Assembly: GCF_014836765.1 (NCBI RefSeq)
Contig: NZ_JACSQG010000004.1
Span: 186,001-250,000, forward strand
Source: Serpens gallinarum
GTDB lineage: Bacteria; Pseudomonadota; Gammaproteobacteria; Pseudomonadales; Pseudomonadaceae
Direction of reading: 5' to 3'
Length of the DNA: 64,000 nucleotides
Made by a program: the position numbers and the translations under genes. Each line of letters starts with the position of its first letter. The stretch's first letter is position 1. The notes under the pieces were generated by a model. The model had not been told where the DNA came from and ran no database searches. It saw nothing but the letters and a program-made list of their open reading frames with translations. Positions 1 to 9,517 of this stretch are shown in pieces.

Positions 1-2
1 AA

Positions 3-788
3 CCCCTGGCCAGCCTGATGTTGTTCGCCGCCATGGGGCTGCTATTGGCCCTCTTGCAGCGCTATGGCAACGAGGCCGGCAAGCTCGGCCTGGCCTTGGC
101 GGTTTGCCTGTGCCTGGGCCAGGGCAGCTACGGCGAAGGGGACCTGCATTCGCCGGCGGCGGTGTCCGCCCTGTTCATTCTCGGCGGCCTGTGGACCACC
201 CTGCTCGCCTTCATCCTGCGCGGCTTGCATGCCTTGCCCACCTGGCCTCCCATGCCGCGCCTGCTCGCCGTGCTCAAGGTGCTGCGCAACCATGCTCGGC
301 AAGCCCCCCAACAGCAATGGGCCCTGCACGCACTGGCGTGCATGGTGGCCCTTGGCGTAGCCGGCTGGCTGAATGACGTGCTGCAACTGGGTCATGGCTA
401 CTGGCTGAGCCTGACCGTGGTGATTACCCTGCAGCTGAATGTGGTGCCCAGCTTCAAGCGCGTGCTGCAAACAGTTGTGGTGGTGCTGATCGCCAGCGCG
501 CTGCTCACCGCCGTTGGGCATAGCCTACTCACCCCGCTGATGCTGAGCGCCTGCCTGCTGCCCGTACTGTTCTTCAACCGTGCGCTGCAGGCCAACCATT
601 ACCTGCTGTTTTCCCTGCAGACCACGCTGTGCTGCCTGCTGTTGCGCGAAAGCCTGGCGCTGGATTGGAACGATCCACAAAGCCGTCTGCTCAACGTTCT
701 GCTCGGCAGCCTGCTGGTGCTGCTGGTGGCGCTGTTGACGCATCTCATCAAGCGGCTGCTGACCCGACGCAACAAGGCCATTGCCTGA
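3..788 (+). CDS. FUSC-family inner membrane protein, C-terminal part (cut by window start)
   Basis: The reading frame is open through the left edge, so only the C-terminal part (about 261 residues) is visible. It is very hydrophobic, with several transmembrane stretches (about residues 5-75 and 110-250 of the visible part). A cytosolic basic segment (RRNKAIA) ends the protein. The pattern of paired helices around a HGYWLSLTVVITLQ segment is typical of the FUSC/YccS family of aromatic-acid or fusaric-acid exporters. What it exports cannot be told from this fragment. A first in-frame ATG lies at 18, but the coding frame clearly continues upstream. Confidence 0.72.
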   Translation, partial: PLASLMLFAAMGLLLALLQRYGNEAGKLGLALAVCLCLGQGSYGEGDLHSPAAVSALFILGGLWTTLLAFILRGLHALPTWPPMPRLLAVLKVLRNHARQAPQQQWALHALACMVALGVAGWLNDVLQLGHGYWLSLTVVITLQLNVVPSFKRVLQTVVVVLIASALLTAVGHSLLTPLMLSACLLPVLFFNRALQANHYLLFSLQTTLCCLLLRESLALDWNDPQSRLLNVLLGSLLVLLVALLTHLIKRLLTRRNKAIA

Positions 789-937
789 CGGGCAGCATGT
801 CCGTAATCAGCGCCGATCGTAAACACCCGCCGACGAAGTCACCTCTTGCGGCAGGCTGCCCGGTCACTGCGCACTTCCATCCCACCCCTGCGTAACGAGT
901 GCCCCAGCAAACACAACCAATAAATTCGCGCCAATAA

Positions 938-974
938 AAACGCCACGTCTCCCAAGCAGGAAGACGTGGCGTTT
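938..974 (-). terminator. Rho-independent terminator of tsdBA
   Basis: A perfect 13-bp inverted repeat (AAACGCCACGTCT, positions 938-950, and AGACGTGGCGTTT, 962-974) has an 11-nt loop. Read on the minus strand it ends in a T-rich tail (TTTTTATT), as expected for an intrinsic terminator of the leftward tsdBA pair. The plus-strand side has a shorter T tract and may also stop transcription from the FUSC gene. Confidence 0.8.
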
Positions 975-1027
975 AGCACAGCAGGCAGGCTCACAGCCCG
1001 TCGACCGAGCGCGATGGACTGCCCTCG

Positions 1028-2032
1028 TTACTCTGCGGTAAAGGTGCGTGGCCGCAGCACGTCGGGCTTGAGGAAGTCCTTTTCGCCGACGTTGTCATGA
1101 TCACCCAACAGTCGACCGTTCACCTTCAGGCCGTAGCTGGTGTTCGCGTGAAAGGTCTTCAGATACTTCTCGCGGGTTTCTCGTACATCGCCGGTGTAAC
1201 GGGGCTCCTGCGGACGTTCCTGGCTGTTGATGTAATAGGCCACATCCCAGGCGTCCTGATCGCTCAAGCTGTTCGGCCGGCCCAGCGGCATGTTGTGTTT
1301 GACGAACGAGGCCAGGGTGAAATGCCGGACCAGGCCAGCCCCCCAGTTATTCGAGCCGTCGCCCCAGGTAGCCGGGAACACCACCTTGCCATTTTGCACC
1401 AGGCCGCTGCCGTCGGCGCCATGGCACATGACGCAATTGGTTTCGAAGACCTTTTTGCCGCGGGCATAGTCCATGCCCTTGGCCGGCTCTGGCAGGCGTG
1501 GGTAGCCACGCCCATAGATCTGGCCCTCGGGATACATGGGCACGCCCTTGGCCAGCCACTGGTGATAGGCCGCCAGGGCAATCATGTCATCGCTGCCATA
1601 GGCGGGCGGCTTGCCGTTCATGGAGTAGCTGAAGCAGCCGGCAATGCGCTCCTCCAGGTTATTCACATGACCGTTCTTGCCGCGAAAGTCCGGCAGAGTG
1701 ACCGCCGCCGGCCACACCGGACCGGCAAACGGCTGACGCCCTTCGCCCATGTGGCAACTGCTGCAGTTCATGTTGTTGAACACGTTCTTGCCGCGCAGTT
1801 GCTGGGTGTTCACGAACAGGTCATGCCCCCGACGAATCACCCGTTTGAGTTCCGGGTGCATGTTGTTTTTTTCCAGGTCTTCCATGGTGGGCGGTACATG
1901 CACGAACTGCCCTTCCTTGGGCTGCGGGACATTGGCCGGATAACGCGCCTCGGCCTGCACATTCAGACTGACCAGGCTGACCAGAGCGGCGAACGCCCAG
2001 GCCTGTGGAAAATAACGTGTGGAGATGTTCAT
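1028..2032 (-). CDS. tsdA: Diheme thiosulfate dehydrogenase TsdA
   Basis: Periplasmic c-type cytochrome that oxidises two thiosulfates to tetrathionate. The protein has 334 residues from the chosen ATG, with a signal peptide of about 27 residues (cleavage near NVQA/EAR). Two heme motifs are visible: CSSCH (C90-H94) and CVMCH (C200-H204). The segment ERIAGCFSYSMNG carries Cys133 in the position of the unusual Cys heme ligand of TsdA enzymes, which separates this family from plain diheme cytochromes. A longer open frame to 2074 would overlap the upstream gene and lacks a leader shape, so the ATG at 2032 is preferred. It lies 14 nt after tsdB. The enzyme may act as thiosulfate oxidase or tetrathionate reductase; direction is not readable here. 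Confidence 0.85.
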   Translation of the reverse strand: MNISTRYFPQAWAFAALVSLVSLNVQAEARYPANVPQPKEGQFVHVPPTMEDLEKNNMHPELKRVIRRGHDLFVNTQQLRGKNVFNNMNCSSCHMGEGRQPFAGPVWPAAVTLPDFRGKNGHVNNLEERIAGCFSYSMNGKPPAYGSDDMIALAAYHQWLAKGVPMYPEGQIYGRGYPRLPEPAKGMDYARGKKVFETNCVMCHGADGSGLVQNGKVVFPATWGDGSNNWGAGLVRHFTLASFVKHNMPLGRPNSLSDQDAWDVAYYINSQERPQEPRYTGDVRETREKYLKTFHANTSYGLKVNGRLLGDHDNVGEKDFLKPDVLRPRTFTAE

Positions 2033-2046
2033 CGATTCGCTCCTGA

Positions 2047-2688
2047 TCACCGGGCCGATTGACGCGAGAGCCACTGCGACACCGCACGGATGTCACGCTC
2101 GTCCAGACGCTCGGCAATGGCCAGCATCAAATGTTGCGGATCATTGTCACGCGTGCCGTTCTTCCAGGCGCGCAATTGGCCGGCAAGGTAATCGGCGTGC
2201 TGTCCGGCAATTCCCGGGAAGTGCGCGCCCACACCCTGGTTGTCCGGCCCGTGGCAGCTTTGGCACGGCACGATGTAGCGATCCCAGTCGCCTACGGTCG
2301 CGAGTTTTTCGCCGTGGGCCAGCTCGTCGGCGCTGGCCTTTTCTCCGCCCTTGGCGGAGCGAGTGGGCAACTGACTGAAATACACCGCGACATCGCGCAT
2401 CTGCTGCTCGCTGAGCATGTTCGCGAACGGCGTCATGGTCGCACTGGTGCGCTTGCCGCTCTTCATATCCTGCAGTTGCTTGAGCAGATAATCGGCATCC
2501 AGCCCGGCCAAACGCGGCCAGGATTCCCCGCCTGGGATGTTCATGCCGTTGCCGTCAACCTGGTGGCAGGCGGCACAGATGGCAGCCGCCTGCTGGCCGG
2601 ACTTGGCGTCGCCGTCCACGGCATGGGCGCTGGCAATCCCTAACCCAAGGGCCGCAATGGCCACCGTGAATGTACGTTTCATTTTCAT
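2047..2688 (-). CDS. tsdB: Diheme cytochrome c TsdB, electron acceptor of TsdA
   Basis: A cytochrome c4-like protein of 213 residues with a Sec signal peptide (MKMKRTFTVAIAALGLGIAS, then AHA). There are two cytochrome c domains with motifs CAACH and CQSCH; conserved GNGMNIPG and ALN-like distal regions suggest Met ligands. Its position directly upstream of tsdA matches the tsdB-tsdA arrangement known in P. stutzeri, where TsdB takes electrons from TsdA and passes them to the oxidase. The start is one of two close ATGs (2688 or 2682) behind a GGGGGAAG ribosome site. A generic cytochrome c4 role is the main alternative. Confidence 0.8.
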   Translation of the reverse strand: MKMKRTFTVAIAALGLGIASAHAVDGDAKSGQQAAAICAACHQVDGNGMNIPGGESWPRLAGLDADYLLKQLQDMKSGKRTSATMTPFANMLSEQQMRDVAVYFSQLPTRSAKGGEKASADELAHGEKLATVGDWDRYIVPCQSCHGPDNQGVGAHFPGIAGQHADYLAGQLRAWKNGTRDNDPQHLMLAIAERLDERDIRAVSQWLSRQSAR

Positions 2689-2947
2689 TGTTCTTCCCCC
2701 TGCGAACATCGAGAAAACCACGCATCAATTGGGTGCGACAAAAAAACTCACACGCCACATAGGGGTATGTTGCTGGGGCAGAATTAACGGAGCATTAAGG
2801 GAAACTCTGAAAGCACTCTCCCGTAAAGCGAGAGCGTTAGGCGCTACGGGCGCCGCCACTCCCTTTCTGAATGCCTCGACACCGCCTACGGCAGCCAAGT
2901 GATGACCAGCTGGGCATAATGCCAACCTCTCTTTTCTTGCCGTGAGA

Positions 2948-3649
2948 ATGCGCATGCATGTCTTACTCACCGAAGACGACACCCTGATCGCCCACGGCAT
3001 CGTCGCCGGGCTGAACGCCCAAGGGCTGACCGTCGACCATGCCACCACCGCTGCGCAGGCCGAGGCTATGCTGCACGCCGCCTGTTTCGATGTGCTGATC
3101 CTTGACCTCGGCCTGCCTGATGAAGACGGCCTTGCCCTGCTGCAGCGTTTGCGCCGCCAGGGCTTGAACCTGCCGGTACTGATTCTTAGCGCCCGTGACG
3201 CAGTGGCCGAGCGGGTTGCCGGCTTGCAAGCCGGCGCCGACGATTACCTGCTCAAACCCTTCGACCTACGCGAACTGGCCGCGCGCCTGCACAGCCTGCT
3301 GCGGCGTGCCGCCGGACGCTGCGTGAACCTGATCGAGCATGGTCGCCTGCGCTACGACCCGAGCGGTTGCCAAGCCTTCCTCGATGGCGTGCCGGTGGAC
3401 CTGTCACGCCGCGAACAAGCCTTGTTGCAAACCCTGCTGAACAACCGTGATCGCGTGCTGAGCAGCGCGCAATTGAAGGATGCGGTCTACGGCTTCAGCG
3501 ACGATGTGGAAAGTAACGCCCTCAACGTGCACATCCACCACCTTCGTCGCAAGCTGGGCCCCAGCATCGTCGAAACCGTGCGTGGCCTGGGTTACCGCCT
3601 CGGCCCCGTCGGCGACTCCATGCCCGTGCGCGCGACTGCCGAGCCATGA
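2948..3649 (+). CDS. OmpR-family response regulator, QseB/TctD-like
   Basis: A 233-residue regulator. The receiver domain (about 1-115) has the acidic pair D10-D11, phosphoacceptor D53 in LILDLGLP, a conserved Ser/Thr region (LILSARD) and the lysine in LLKPFD. The C-terminal winged helix (about 130-225) ends in the typical VETVRGLGYRL. It overlaps the next gene, a histidine kinase, by 4 nt, so the two form one two-component operon. GTG at 2942 and ATG at 2954 are alternative starts. The sequence resembles QseB; the signal and targets are not visible. Confidence 0.9.
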   Translation: MRMHVLLTEDDTLIAHGIVAGLNAQGLTVDHATTAAQAEAMLHAACFDVLILDLGLPDEDGLALLQRLRRQGLNLPVLILSARDAVAERVAGLQAGADDYLLKPFDLRELAARLHSLLRRAAGRCVNLIEHGRLRYDPSGCQAFLDGVPVDLSRREQALLQTLLNNRDRVLSSAQLKDAVYGFSDDVESNALNVHIHHLRRKLGPSIVETVRGLGYRLGPVGDSMPVRATAEP

Positions 3650-4974
3650 GCCTGCGCCTGCGTCTGTCGCTGATCCTTGGCACGGCCTTTCTACTGCTCT
3701 GGTCACTGGCGGCAGCCTGGATGCTCTATGACCTGCGCGATGAGATGATGCGGTCGCTCGACCAGCGCCTGGCCTCTTCCGCACGCATGGTCGCCGGGCT
3801 GATCGCCCAGGTGCCGCAACCGGTGCGCAACGAGATGCACGAACGCCGCCTGAGCGCCGAACAGCTGGGTATTCCCAACGGGCTGACCTGCCAGGTCAGC
3901 TCACTGCGCGGCGAAATTCTCTCGCGCAGCCATTCCACCCCGGATCGCCAACTGGATGCCGGCGGCAAAGGCTTCCGCACCCAGGTCATCGAAGGTATTC
4001 CCTGGCGCAGCTTCACGCTGATCCAGGACGACCTGCGCATCACCACCGCCGACCGCATCGATGAGCGCACTGTCATCGAACACTCGATCTGGCTGAGCGC
4101 CGCCGTGCCGGTCGGGTTGGCCTTGCTGGGCAGCCTGATGATTCTCTGGCTCGGCATTGCCCATGGCCTGGCGCCGCTGCAACGCATCCGCGATGCGCTG
4201 ACTCAGCGCGGTGCCGACGACCTGCAACCCCTGCAGGTGCCGGCGCTACCGAGCGAACTGCGACCGCTGGTGGCCTCGCAAAATCAGCTCTTACGACGCA
4301 TTGCCGAGGCCGTTGAACGCGAACGCAGCCTGACCGACAACGCCGCCCACGAACTGCGCAGCCCGTTGACCGCGATCAAGACTCACCTGCAGGTGGCGCG
4401 CATGACCGAAGGCGCCACCGCCGCCCAGGCGCTGGCCCACGCCGAAGAAGGTGCCAACCGCCTGCAATGCACCCTGGAACAACTGCTGCTGCTCGCGCGC
4501 CTGGACGGCGACGTACCGTTCGACGATGGTCTGCGGTGCAACGCTGCGGACATTGCCCGGTTGGCCATCGAGGATGTCAGCACGTCCCATGACACGCCCA
4601 TCATCCTGCACCTGGGCGAAGACCTGTCGCCCGCCCCGCTGGACATGCCGCCTTCTCTGGCCATCACCGCACTGCGCAACCTGCTGGAGAACGCGGTGCG
4701 CCATACCGCGCCAGGCACATCCGTCGAACTGCAGGTAGAACACATCGACGACACTGTCGATTTTACCGTGCGTGACCATGGCCCCGGCATCGCCGATGAG
4801 CACATGCAACATCTCACCCAGCGTTTCTGGCGACACGGCCAGGGCGGCAGTAGCGGACTGGGGCTGGCCATCGTACAGGCCATCGCGCAACGCTGCGGCT
4901 GCTCCCTGAGCATTGCCAATGGCCTAGGCGGTCTTTCAGCCAGCCTGACCACCCGCCTGCGCAGGCAGACCTGA
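3646..4974 (+). CDS. Sensor histidine kinase, QseC-like
   Basis: A 442-residue membrane kinase paired with the preceding regulator. Transmembrane helices lie near residues 6-26 and 146-168, enclosing a periplasmic sensor domain of about 120 residues. The dimerisation/phosphoacceptor box is NAAHELRSPLT (His235). The ATPase domain has NLLENAVRHT (N box), DHGPGI (G1), QRFWR (F box) and GLGLAIVQAIA (G2). The arrangement resembles QseC/TctE kinases. The ligand cannot be deduced. The next gene starts about 70 nt later in the same direction and may be co-transcribed. Confidence 0.9.
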   Translation: MSLRLRLSLILGTAFLLLWSLAAAWMLYDLRDEMMRSLDQRLASSARMVAGLIAQVPQPVRNEMHERRLSAEQLGIPNGLTCQVSSLRGEILSRSHSTPDRQLDAGGKGFRTQVIEGIPWRSFTLIQDDLRITTADRIDERTVIEHSIWLSAAVPVGLALLGSLMILWLGIAHGLAPLQRIRDALTQRGADDLQPLQVPALPSELRPLVASQNQLLRRIAEAVERERSLTDNAAHELRSPLTAIKTHLQVARMTEGATAAQALAHAEEGANRLQCTLEQLLLLARLDGDVPFDDGLRCNAADIARLAIEDVSTSHDTPIILHLGEDLSPAPLDMPPSLAITALRNLLENAVRHTAPGTSVELQVEHIDDTVDFTVRDHGPGIADEHMQHLTQRFWRHGQGGSSGLGLAIVQAIAQRCGCSLSIANGLGGLSASLTTRLRRQT

Positions 4975-5044
4975 GGCCCTATCGCTAAGCTGAGAAGCAA
5001 GCCCTCTGGGCCTCATTGGAAGATGGCTGCCACAGGAGTTCTGC

Positions 5045-8005
5045 ATGTTCCACTCGGCTCGTAGCTACGCCCGACGCCTGCCCCTGCATGTTCACATCGC
5101 CCTGCTGATTGGCGCCCTGCTACTGATCAGCGCACTGATTCTCGGTTTTTTTCATTACCGGCAAACCAGCCAGATTATTTATGACAGCAGCGCCAAGCTG
5201 TCCCAGCAGATCCAGCTTGCCGTAGAGCAGGACCTTCAACAGACGTTCACGCCGATTCGCCACTTGCTCAACCTGCTCGCCCTCGCACCCGCCGCACAAA
5301 GTGACAGCCTGCCACAGCGTATGGCGCTGTTCGAACCCTTCATCCAGGCCTTGCGCGACAACCCGCAGCTGGACTCGCTTTACCTGGGCTACCCGGACGG
5401 CGATTTTTTCATGGTCCGCCCCCTGCGACACGCGCACTTGAAGGCTCTCCTCAATGCGCCAGCGCAAGCCACCTATCAGGTGTGGTCCATCGAGCGTCGC
5501 AATGGCGAGCAACATTCCCTTCATCAGTTTTTCGATAGCCACATGCAGCTGATCAGTCAGGTGCCACAAGCCGTGGAGCCCTACGATCCCCGGCTACGCG
5601 AATGGTACGCCAGCGCGGGAGAAAGCGATGACCAGATCACCACCGAACCCTATGTGTTTTATTCCAGCCGCCAAGTCGGCACCACCCTCGCCCGGCGCAT
5701 CGGCATGGGCCCGGTGCTGGCCGCCGACCTTACATTGGCCAATCTGTCCGCCACGCTGGCCCGTCACAACGTCACCCCGGATACCCAACTGGTGCTGTTC
5801 GACAGCCAGGGCCGCGCCGTGGCCTATCCGCTGAGCGAGCGTCTCGTGGTGGGTAACGACGCCAACGAACTGATCCAGGCACGCGAACTCAGCCCTGGCC
5901 TGGCGGCCTTGCTGGACATGCCCGACCTGCTCCAGGGCCGCCTGCATCTAGCGGGGCGCAACTGGCTCGTCTCCCGCAGTCATTTGTACGAAGGTGGTCC
6001 CAAGGGGCTGAATCTGGCGATTCTGGTACCTGAAGATGAACTGCTCGCCGATGCTTTGCGCATCCGCTGGCAGGGCGCGCTGATCACCCTCGGCGTGCTG
6101 CTGCTTTGCCTGCCGCTGGGTTGGCTGGCTTCGCGGCTGGTGGTCAAGCCGCTGCGCGATCTGGCACGCAATGCCGAAGCCATCGGCCGCTTCGATTTCA
6201 GCCATCCCGGTACGGGGCGCTCACTGGTACTCGAGGTCGATCAGCTGGCGCTGGTCATGCAGCGCATGAAAACCAGCCTGGCCAGCTTCCTGGAAATCAA
6301 TGCCTCGCTGGCCGCCGAAACCCGCTACGACGAACTGCTTGAACGCGTGCTGCGCGAGACCGTAGGCATCGCCCAGGCCGACGCCGGCCTGCTGTACCTG
6401 CGCGATGCCGACAGCGGACGGCTGGAACCCCACGGCTGGATCTGCGAAGGCATCGATGCCGACTCCTGCCTGGAAACCCACCGCCTGACCCGCTATGCCG
6501 ACAGCGCCAGCGCGCCGGTGTGGCTGCGCCAGCCAGCTGAGGGCGGCGAAAGCATGGTACTGGCCCTGGGCTACGAACAGGCCGAAGACTTGCGCGTACT
6601 GCTGGATACGCTCCAGTGCCGGCAAGCCCACCTGCTTACCTGCGGGCTGCATAACCGCCAGGGCGATACCATCGGCGTGCTGCTGTTGGCCAACCGGCAC
6701 AGTAGCGCCCAAGACGAGGATCCGAGCCTGTTGCAACCGGAACGCATCGCCTTCGTCGAAGCCGTCTCCGGCGCCGCCGCCCTGAGCATCGAAAGCCAGC
6801 GTCTGCTGAATAAACAAAAGCAACTGCTGGACGCCTTCATTCAGGTCATTGCCGGCGCCATCGATGCGAAAAGTCCCTACACCGGCGGGCACTGCCAGCG
6901 CGTGCCGGAACTGGCCATGATGCTCGCCAAAACCGCCGCCGCCAGCAACGCACCGGCATTCGCCAACTACCGTCCCAATGCCGACGACTGGGAAACCCTG
7001 CACATTGCCGCCTGGATGCACGACTGCGGCAAGGTCACCACGCCCGAATATGTGGTCGACAAAGCCACCAAGCTGGAAACGATCTACGACCGCATCCATG
7101 AAATCCGCACGCGCTTTGAAGTGCTCAAACGCGACGTCTGGATCTACTACTGGCAGGCCCGCGCCGCCGGCGCGGACGACGCCGCACTGGCCACCAAACG
7201 CGACCGCCTGCTCAACGAACTGGACGATGATTTCGCCTTCGTCGCCCAGTGCAACTTGGGCGGTGAAAATATGGCCGATGTCGACCTGCAACGCCTGCAG
7301 CGCATTGCTGAACGCCGCTGGTTGCGCACCCTCGACGACCGCCTGGGGCTGTCCTGGGAAGAAGCCCAGCGCAAAGCGCAACATCCCGCCCTTCCCCTTC
7401 CGGTGGAAGAAAAACTCCTCGCCGATCGCCCCGAGCACTGTATCGACTGGCCCGCCCAGGAACGTCTGGAGCCCGACAACCCCTGGGGCTTTCACATGCA
7501 GGTGCCACAGTACAAATTCAACCGCGGCGAACTGCACAACCTCTCCGTGCGCCACGGCACCCTGACCGATGAGGACCGCTACATCATCAATCACCACATC
7601 GTGCAAACCATCATCATGCTCGAACAGCTGCCCTTCCCCGCCCACCTGCGCGACGTACCGAACATGGCCGGCAGCCACCACGAACGCATGGATGGCAGCG
7701 GCTACCCCCGTCGCCTGACTGCCGCACAGATGAGCCTACCGGCGCGCATGATGGCCATCGCCGACATCTTCGAAGCCCTCACCGCCGTCGACCGCCCTTA
7801 TAAGCGCGGCAAGACCCTCAGCGAAGCCCTCGGCCTGATGGCCACCATGTGCCACAACCAGCACATCGATCCGGAGTTGTTCGAACTGTTCGTACGCAGC
7901 GACGTGCCCTGGCGCTATGCCAAGCGGTATTTGCAGGAAGAGCAGATTGATGAGGTGGATGTGGAGGGGGTGTTGCGGAGGGCAGCGTGTGGGGCGGATG
8001 GCTGA
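5045..8005 (+). CDS. Membrane sensor protein with CACHE-like, HAMP, GAF and HD-GYP domains
   Basis: A 986-residue protein. Helices near residues 18-40 and 340-362 flank a periplasmic CACHE-like sensor region. A HAMP linker (about 363-415), a GAF domain (about 430-595) and a C-terminal HD-GYP domain follow. The HD pair is H659-D660 (WMHDCGK), and the second signature is HHERMDGSGYP with GYP at 886-888. HD-GYP proteins hydrolyse cyclic di-GMP, so a role in lowering this messenger in response to an external signal is likely. About 215 residues separate HD from HHExxDGxGYP, against roughly 60 in usual members. This large insertion is rich in charged helices. Loss of activity is possible but the motif residues are present. 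Confidence 0.85.
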   Translation: MFHSARSYARRLPLHVHIALLIGALLLISALILGFFHYRQTSQIIYDSSAKLSQQIQLAVEQDLQQTFTPIRHLLNLLALAPAAQSDSLPQRMALFEPFIQALRDNPQLDSLYLGYPDGDFFMVRPLRHAHLKALLNAPAQATYQVWSIERRNGEQHSLHQFFDSHMQLISQVPQAVEPYDPRLREWYASAGESDDQITTEPYVFYSSRQVGTTLARRIGMGPVLAADLTLANLSATLARHNVTPDTQLVLFDSQGRAVAYPLSERLVVGNDANELIQARELSPGLAALLDMPDLLQGRLHLAGRNWLVSRSHLYEGGPKGLNLAILVPEDELLADALRIRWQGALITLGVLLLCLPLGWLASRLVVKPLRDLARNAEAIGRFDFSHPGTGRSLVLEVDQLALVMQRMKTSLASFLEINASLAAETRYDELLERVLRETVGIAQADAGLLYLRDADSGRLEPHGWICEGIDADSCLETHRLTRYADSASAPVWLRQPAEGGESMVLALGYEQAEDLRVLLDTLQCRQAHLLTCGLHNRQGDTIGVLLLANRHSSAQDEDPSLLQPERIAFVEAVSGAAALSIESQRLLNKQKQLLDAFIQVIAGAIDAKSPYTGGHCQRVPELAMMLAKTAAASNAPAFANYRPNADDWETLHIAAWMHDCGKVTTPEYVVDKATKLETIYDRIHEIRTRFEVLKRDVWIYYWQARAAGADDAALATKRDRLLNELDDDFAFVAQCNLGGENMADVDLQRLQRIAERRWLRTLDDRLGLSWEEAQRKAQHPALPLPVEEKLLADRPEHCIDWPAQERLEPDNPWGFHMQVPQYKFNRGELHNLSVRHGTLTDEDRYIINHHIVQTIIMLEQLPFPAHLRDVPNMAGSHHERMDGSGYPRRLTAAQMSLPARMMAIADIFEALTAVDRPYKRGKTLSEALGLMATMCHNQHIDPELFELFVRSDVPWRYAKRYLQEEQIDEVDVEGVLRRAACGADG

Positions 8006-8029
8006 CAGCCTGTATTGATTAATCAGGCA

Positions 8030-8048
8030 ATTCCCCCTGCGCGGGAAT
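8030..8048. repeat. Short palindromic intergenic repeat
   Basis: ATTCCC (8030-8035) and GGGAAT (8043-8048) form a small hairpin with the loop CCTGCGC. It lies in a stretch (8030-8110) resembling a worn copy of the common dispersed repeat around GGGAATGACG / GTGGACCCA. It separates the HD-GYP gene from the frameshifted operon. It may serve as a weak terminator, but no T tract follows. Confidence 0.4.
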
Positions 8049-8163
8049 GACGAGTAACTCCCGTCGTCCTCGCGCAGACGTGGACCCAAAGGCTTTGAGG
8101 CGTCTACGAGATAGAGGCGATTCAGCGCTACGTTTTGACTCACGACTTGCCGAGGACCTCCTT

Positions 8164-9517
8164 ATGCGAAGCAATATCAAGCAGCGCCATCGCGGTTTTA
8201 TTGTTTGCTTATTTGTTTTTTCAGGCATGAGTTTCTTTTCGCCACAGGGGTCTGCTCAAACCCAAAGCATGTTTCCGTCAGCGCAAGAAAGCGATCCGAT
8301 CAAAATGGGTTGGATGCAGGGTTTCCCGCCCCCCCCAGGACAAGCGCTTAAGCTTTGCCGAGGGTACGTTTTTCGAGTTTCCGGCCCTACGCTGGAGTGT
8401 GGTTCACATGCGTGAATTCATGCCCACCGTCAATGTGTCACGCGGGCTGGGCGCGCCGGTCCAGTTGCCTCAGCGTCTCGACCCTCGCATCGACGCGATC
8501 ACCTTCCGCCCACTGAATGCCGCTAAAGACATGACGTGGGAAGAATCGCTGTGGCAGAACTACACCGATGGCATTCTGATCCTGCACCGCGGCCACATCG
8601 TTTACGAACGTTACTTTGGCGCGCTAACGCCCGACAAAGCACACGCCGCGATGTCAGTGACAAAGTCACTCACCGGCACACTGGGTGCCGTCCTGGTCGC
8701 CGAAGGCACGCTGGATGAAAACCGCCTGGTCACCGAGTACATTCCCGAACTCAAAGGCTCCGCGTTTGCCGACGCCACCGTGCGGCAGGTGCTGGACATG
8801 ACCACCGCGCTGCAATTCAGCGAAGACTATGCGAACCCCAACGCAGAAATCTGGGCGTTCTCAGCGGCGGGCAACCCACTGCCCAAGCCCAAGGCTTATA
8901 GCGGGCCGATCGGCTATTACGCCGCGCTGCAAACGATAAAAAAGGCAGATACCCACGGCGAAGCCTTCGGCTACAAAACCCCAAATGCTGACGCCTTGGG
9001 CTGGCTCATCGCCCGCGCCAGCGGCCAATCGGTGGACGAACTGCTGGCCGAGCGCGTGTGGAGCAAAATCGGCATGGAACAAGACAGTTACTATTCAGTG
9101 GACGAACTCGGTACGCCCTTCGCCGGCGGCGGCTTCAACGCCGGATTGCGCGACATGGCCCGCTTTGGCGAGTTGATTCGCAACAAAGGGGGCTGGCAAG
9201 GCGAACATGTTTTGCCTGTCCGCGCTCTCGAAGGTATTGCCGCCGGCGGCAGCAAAGCTGCGTTTGCAAAGTCGGGACATTCAGCACTGTCCAATTGGTC
9301 TTATCGGGATATGTGGTGGCATACCGGCAACGCGCATGGCGCTTTTACCGCGCGAGGTGTGCATGGACAAGCCATCTACATTGATCCCAAGGCCGAAATG
9401 GTCATTGTGCGTTTCGCCTCGCACCCCGTCGCCACCAACAGTGCCAACGATCCAACATCGTTGCCCGCCTATGAAGCGGTTGCACAGTATTTAATCAAAA
9501 GGAATGAAACCCCATGA
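8164..9517 (+). pseudogene. Serine hydrolase (beta-lactamase family), frameshifted at a C8 tract
   Basis: The N-terminus starts at ATG 8164 with a signal peptide (cleavage near GSA/QTQ) and reads in frame to ...MGWMQGFPPP at 8329-8336, a run of eight C. There the frame must change by one base: the other frame continues at once as KRLSFAEGTFFEFPALRW and on into the hydrolase body, which ends at 9517. The body has the class C/esterase features: SVTK (SxxK nucleophile), YKTPNADALGW (Tyr-containing motif) and HTGN. With seven Cs the gene would be intact, about 450 residues. As read it is broken. It could be a sequencing error, slipped-strand variation or true decay. It overlaps the next gene by 4 nt. 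Confidence 0.82.

Noticed and set aside
8329-8336. Programmed ribosomal frameshift at the C8 tract
   Set aside because: No Shine-Dalgarno-like stimulator or downstream hairpin was seen, and serine hydrolases are not known to use one. Slippage or error is simpler.
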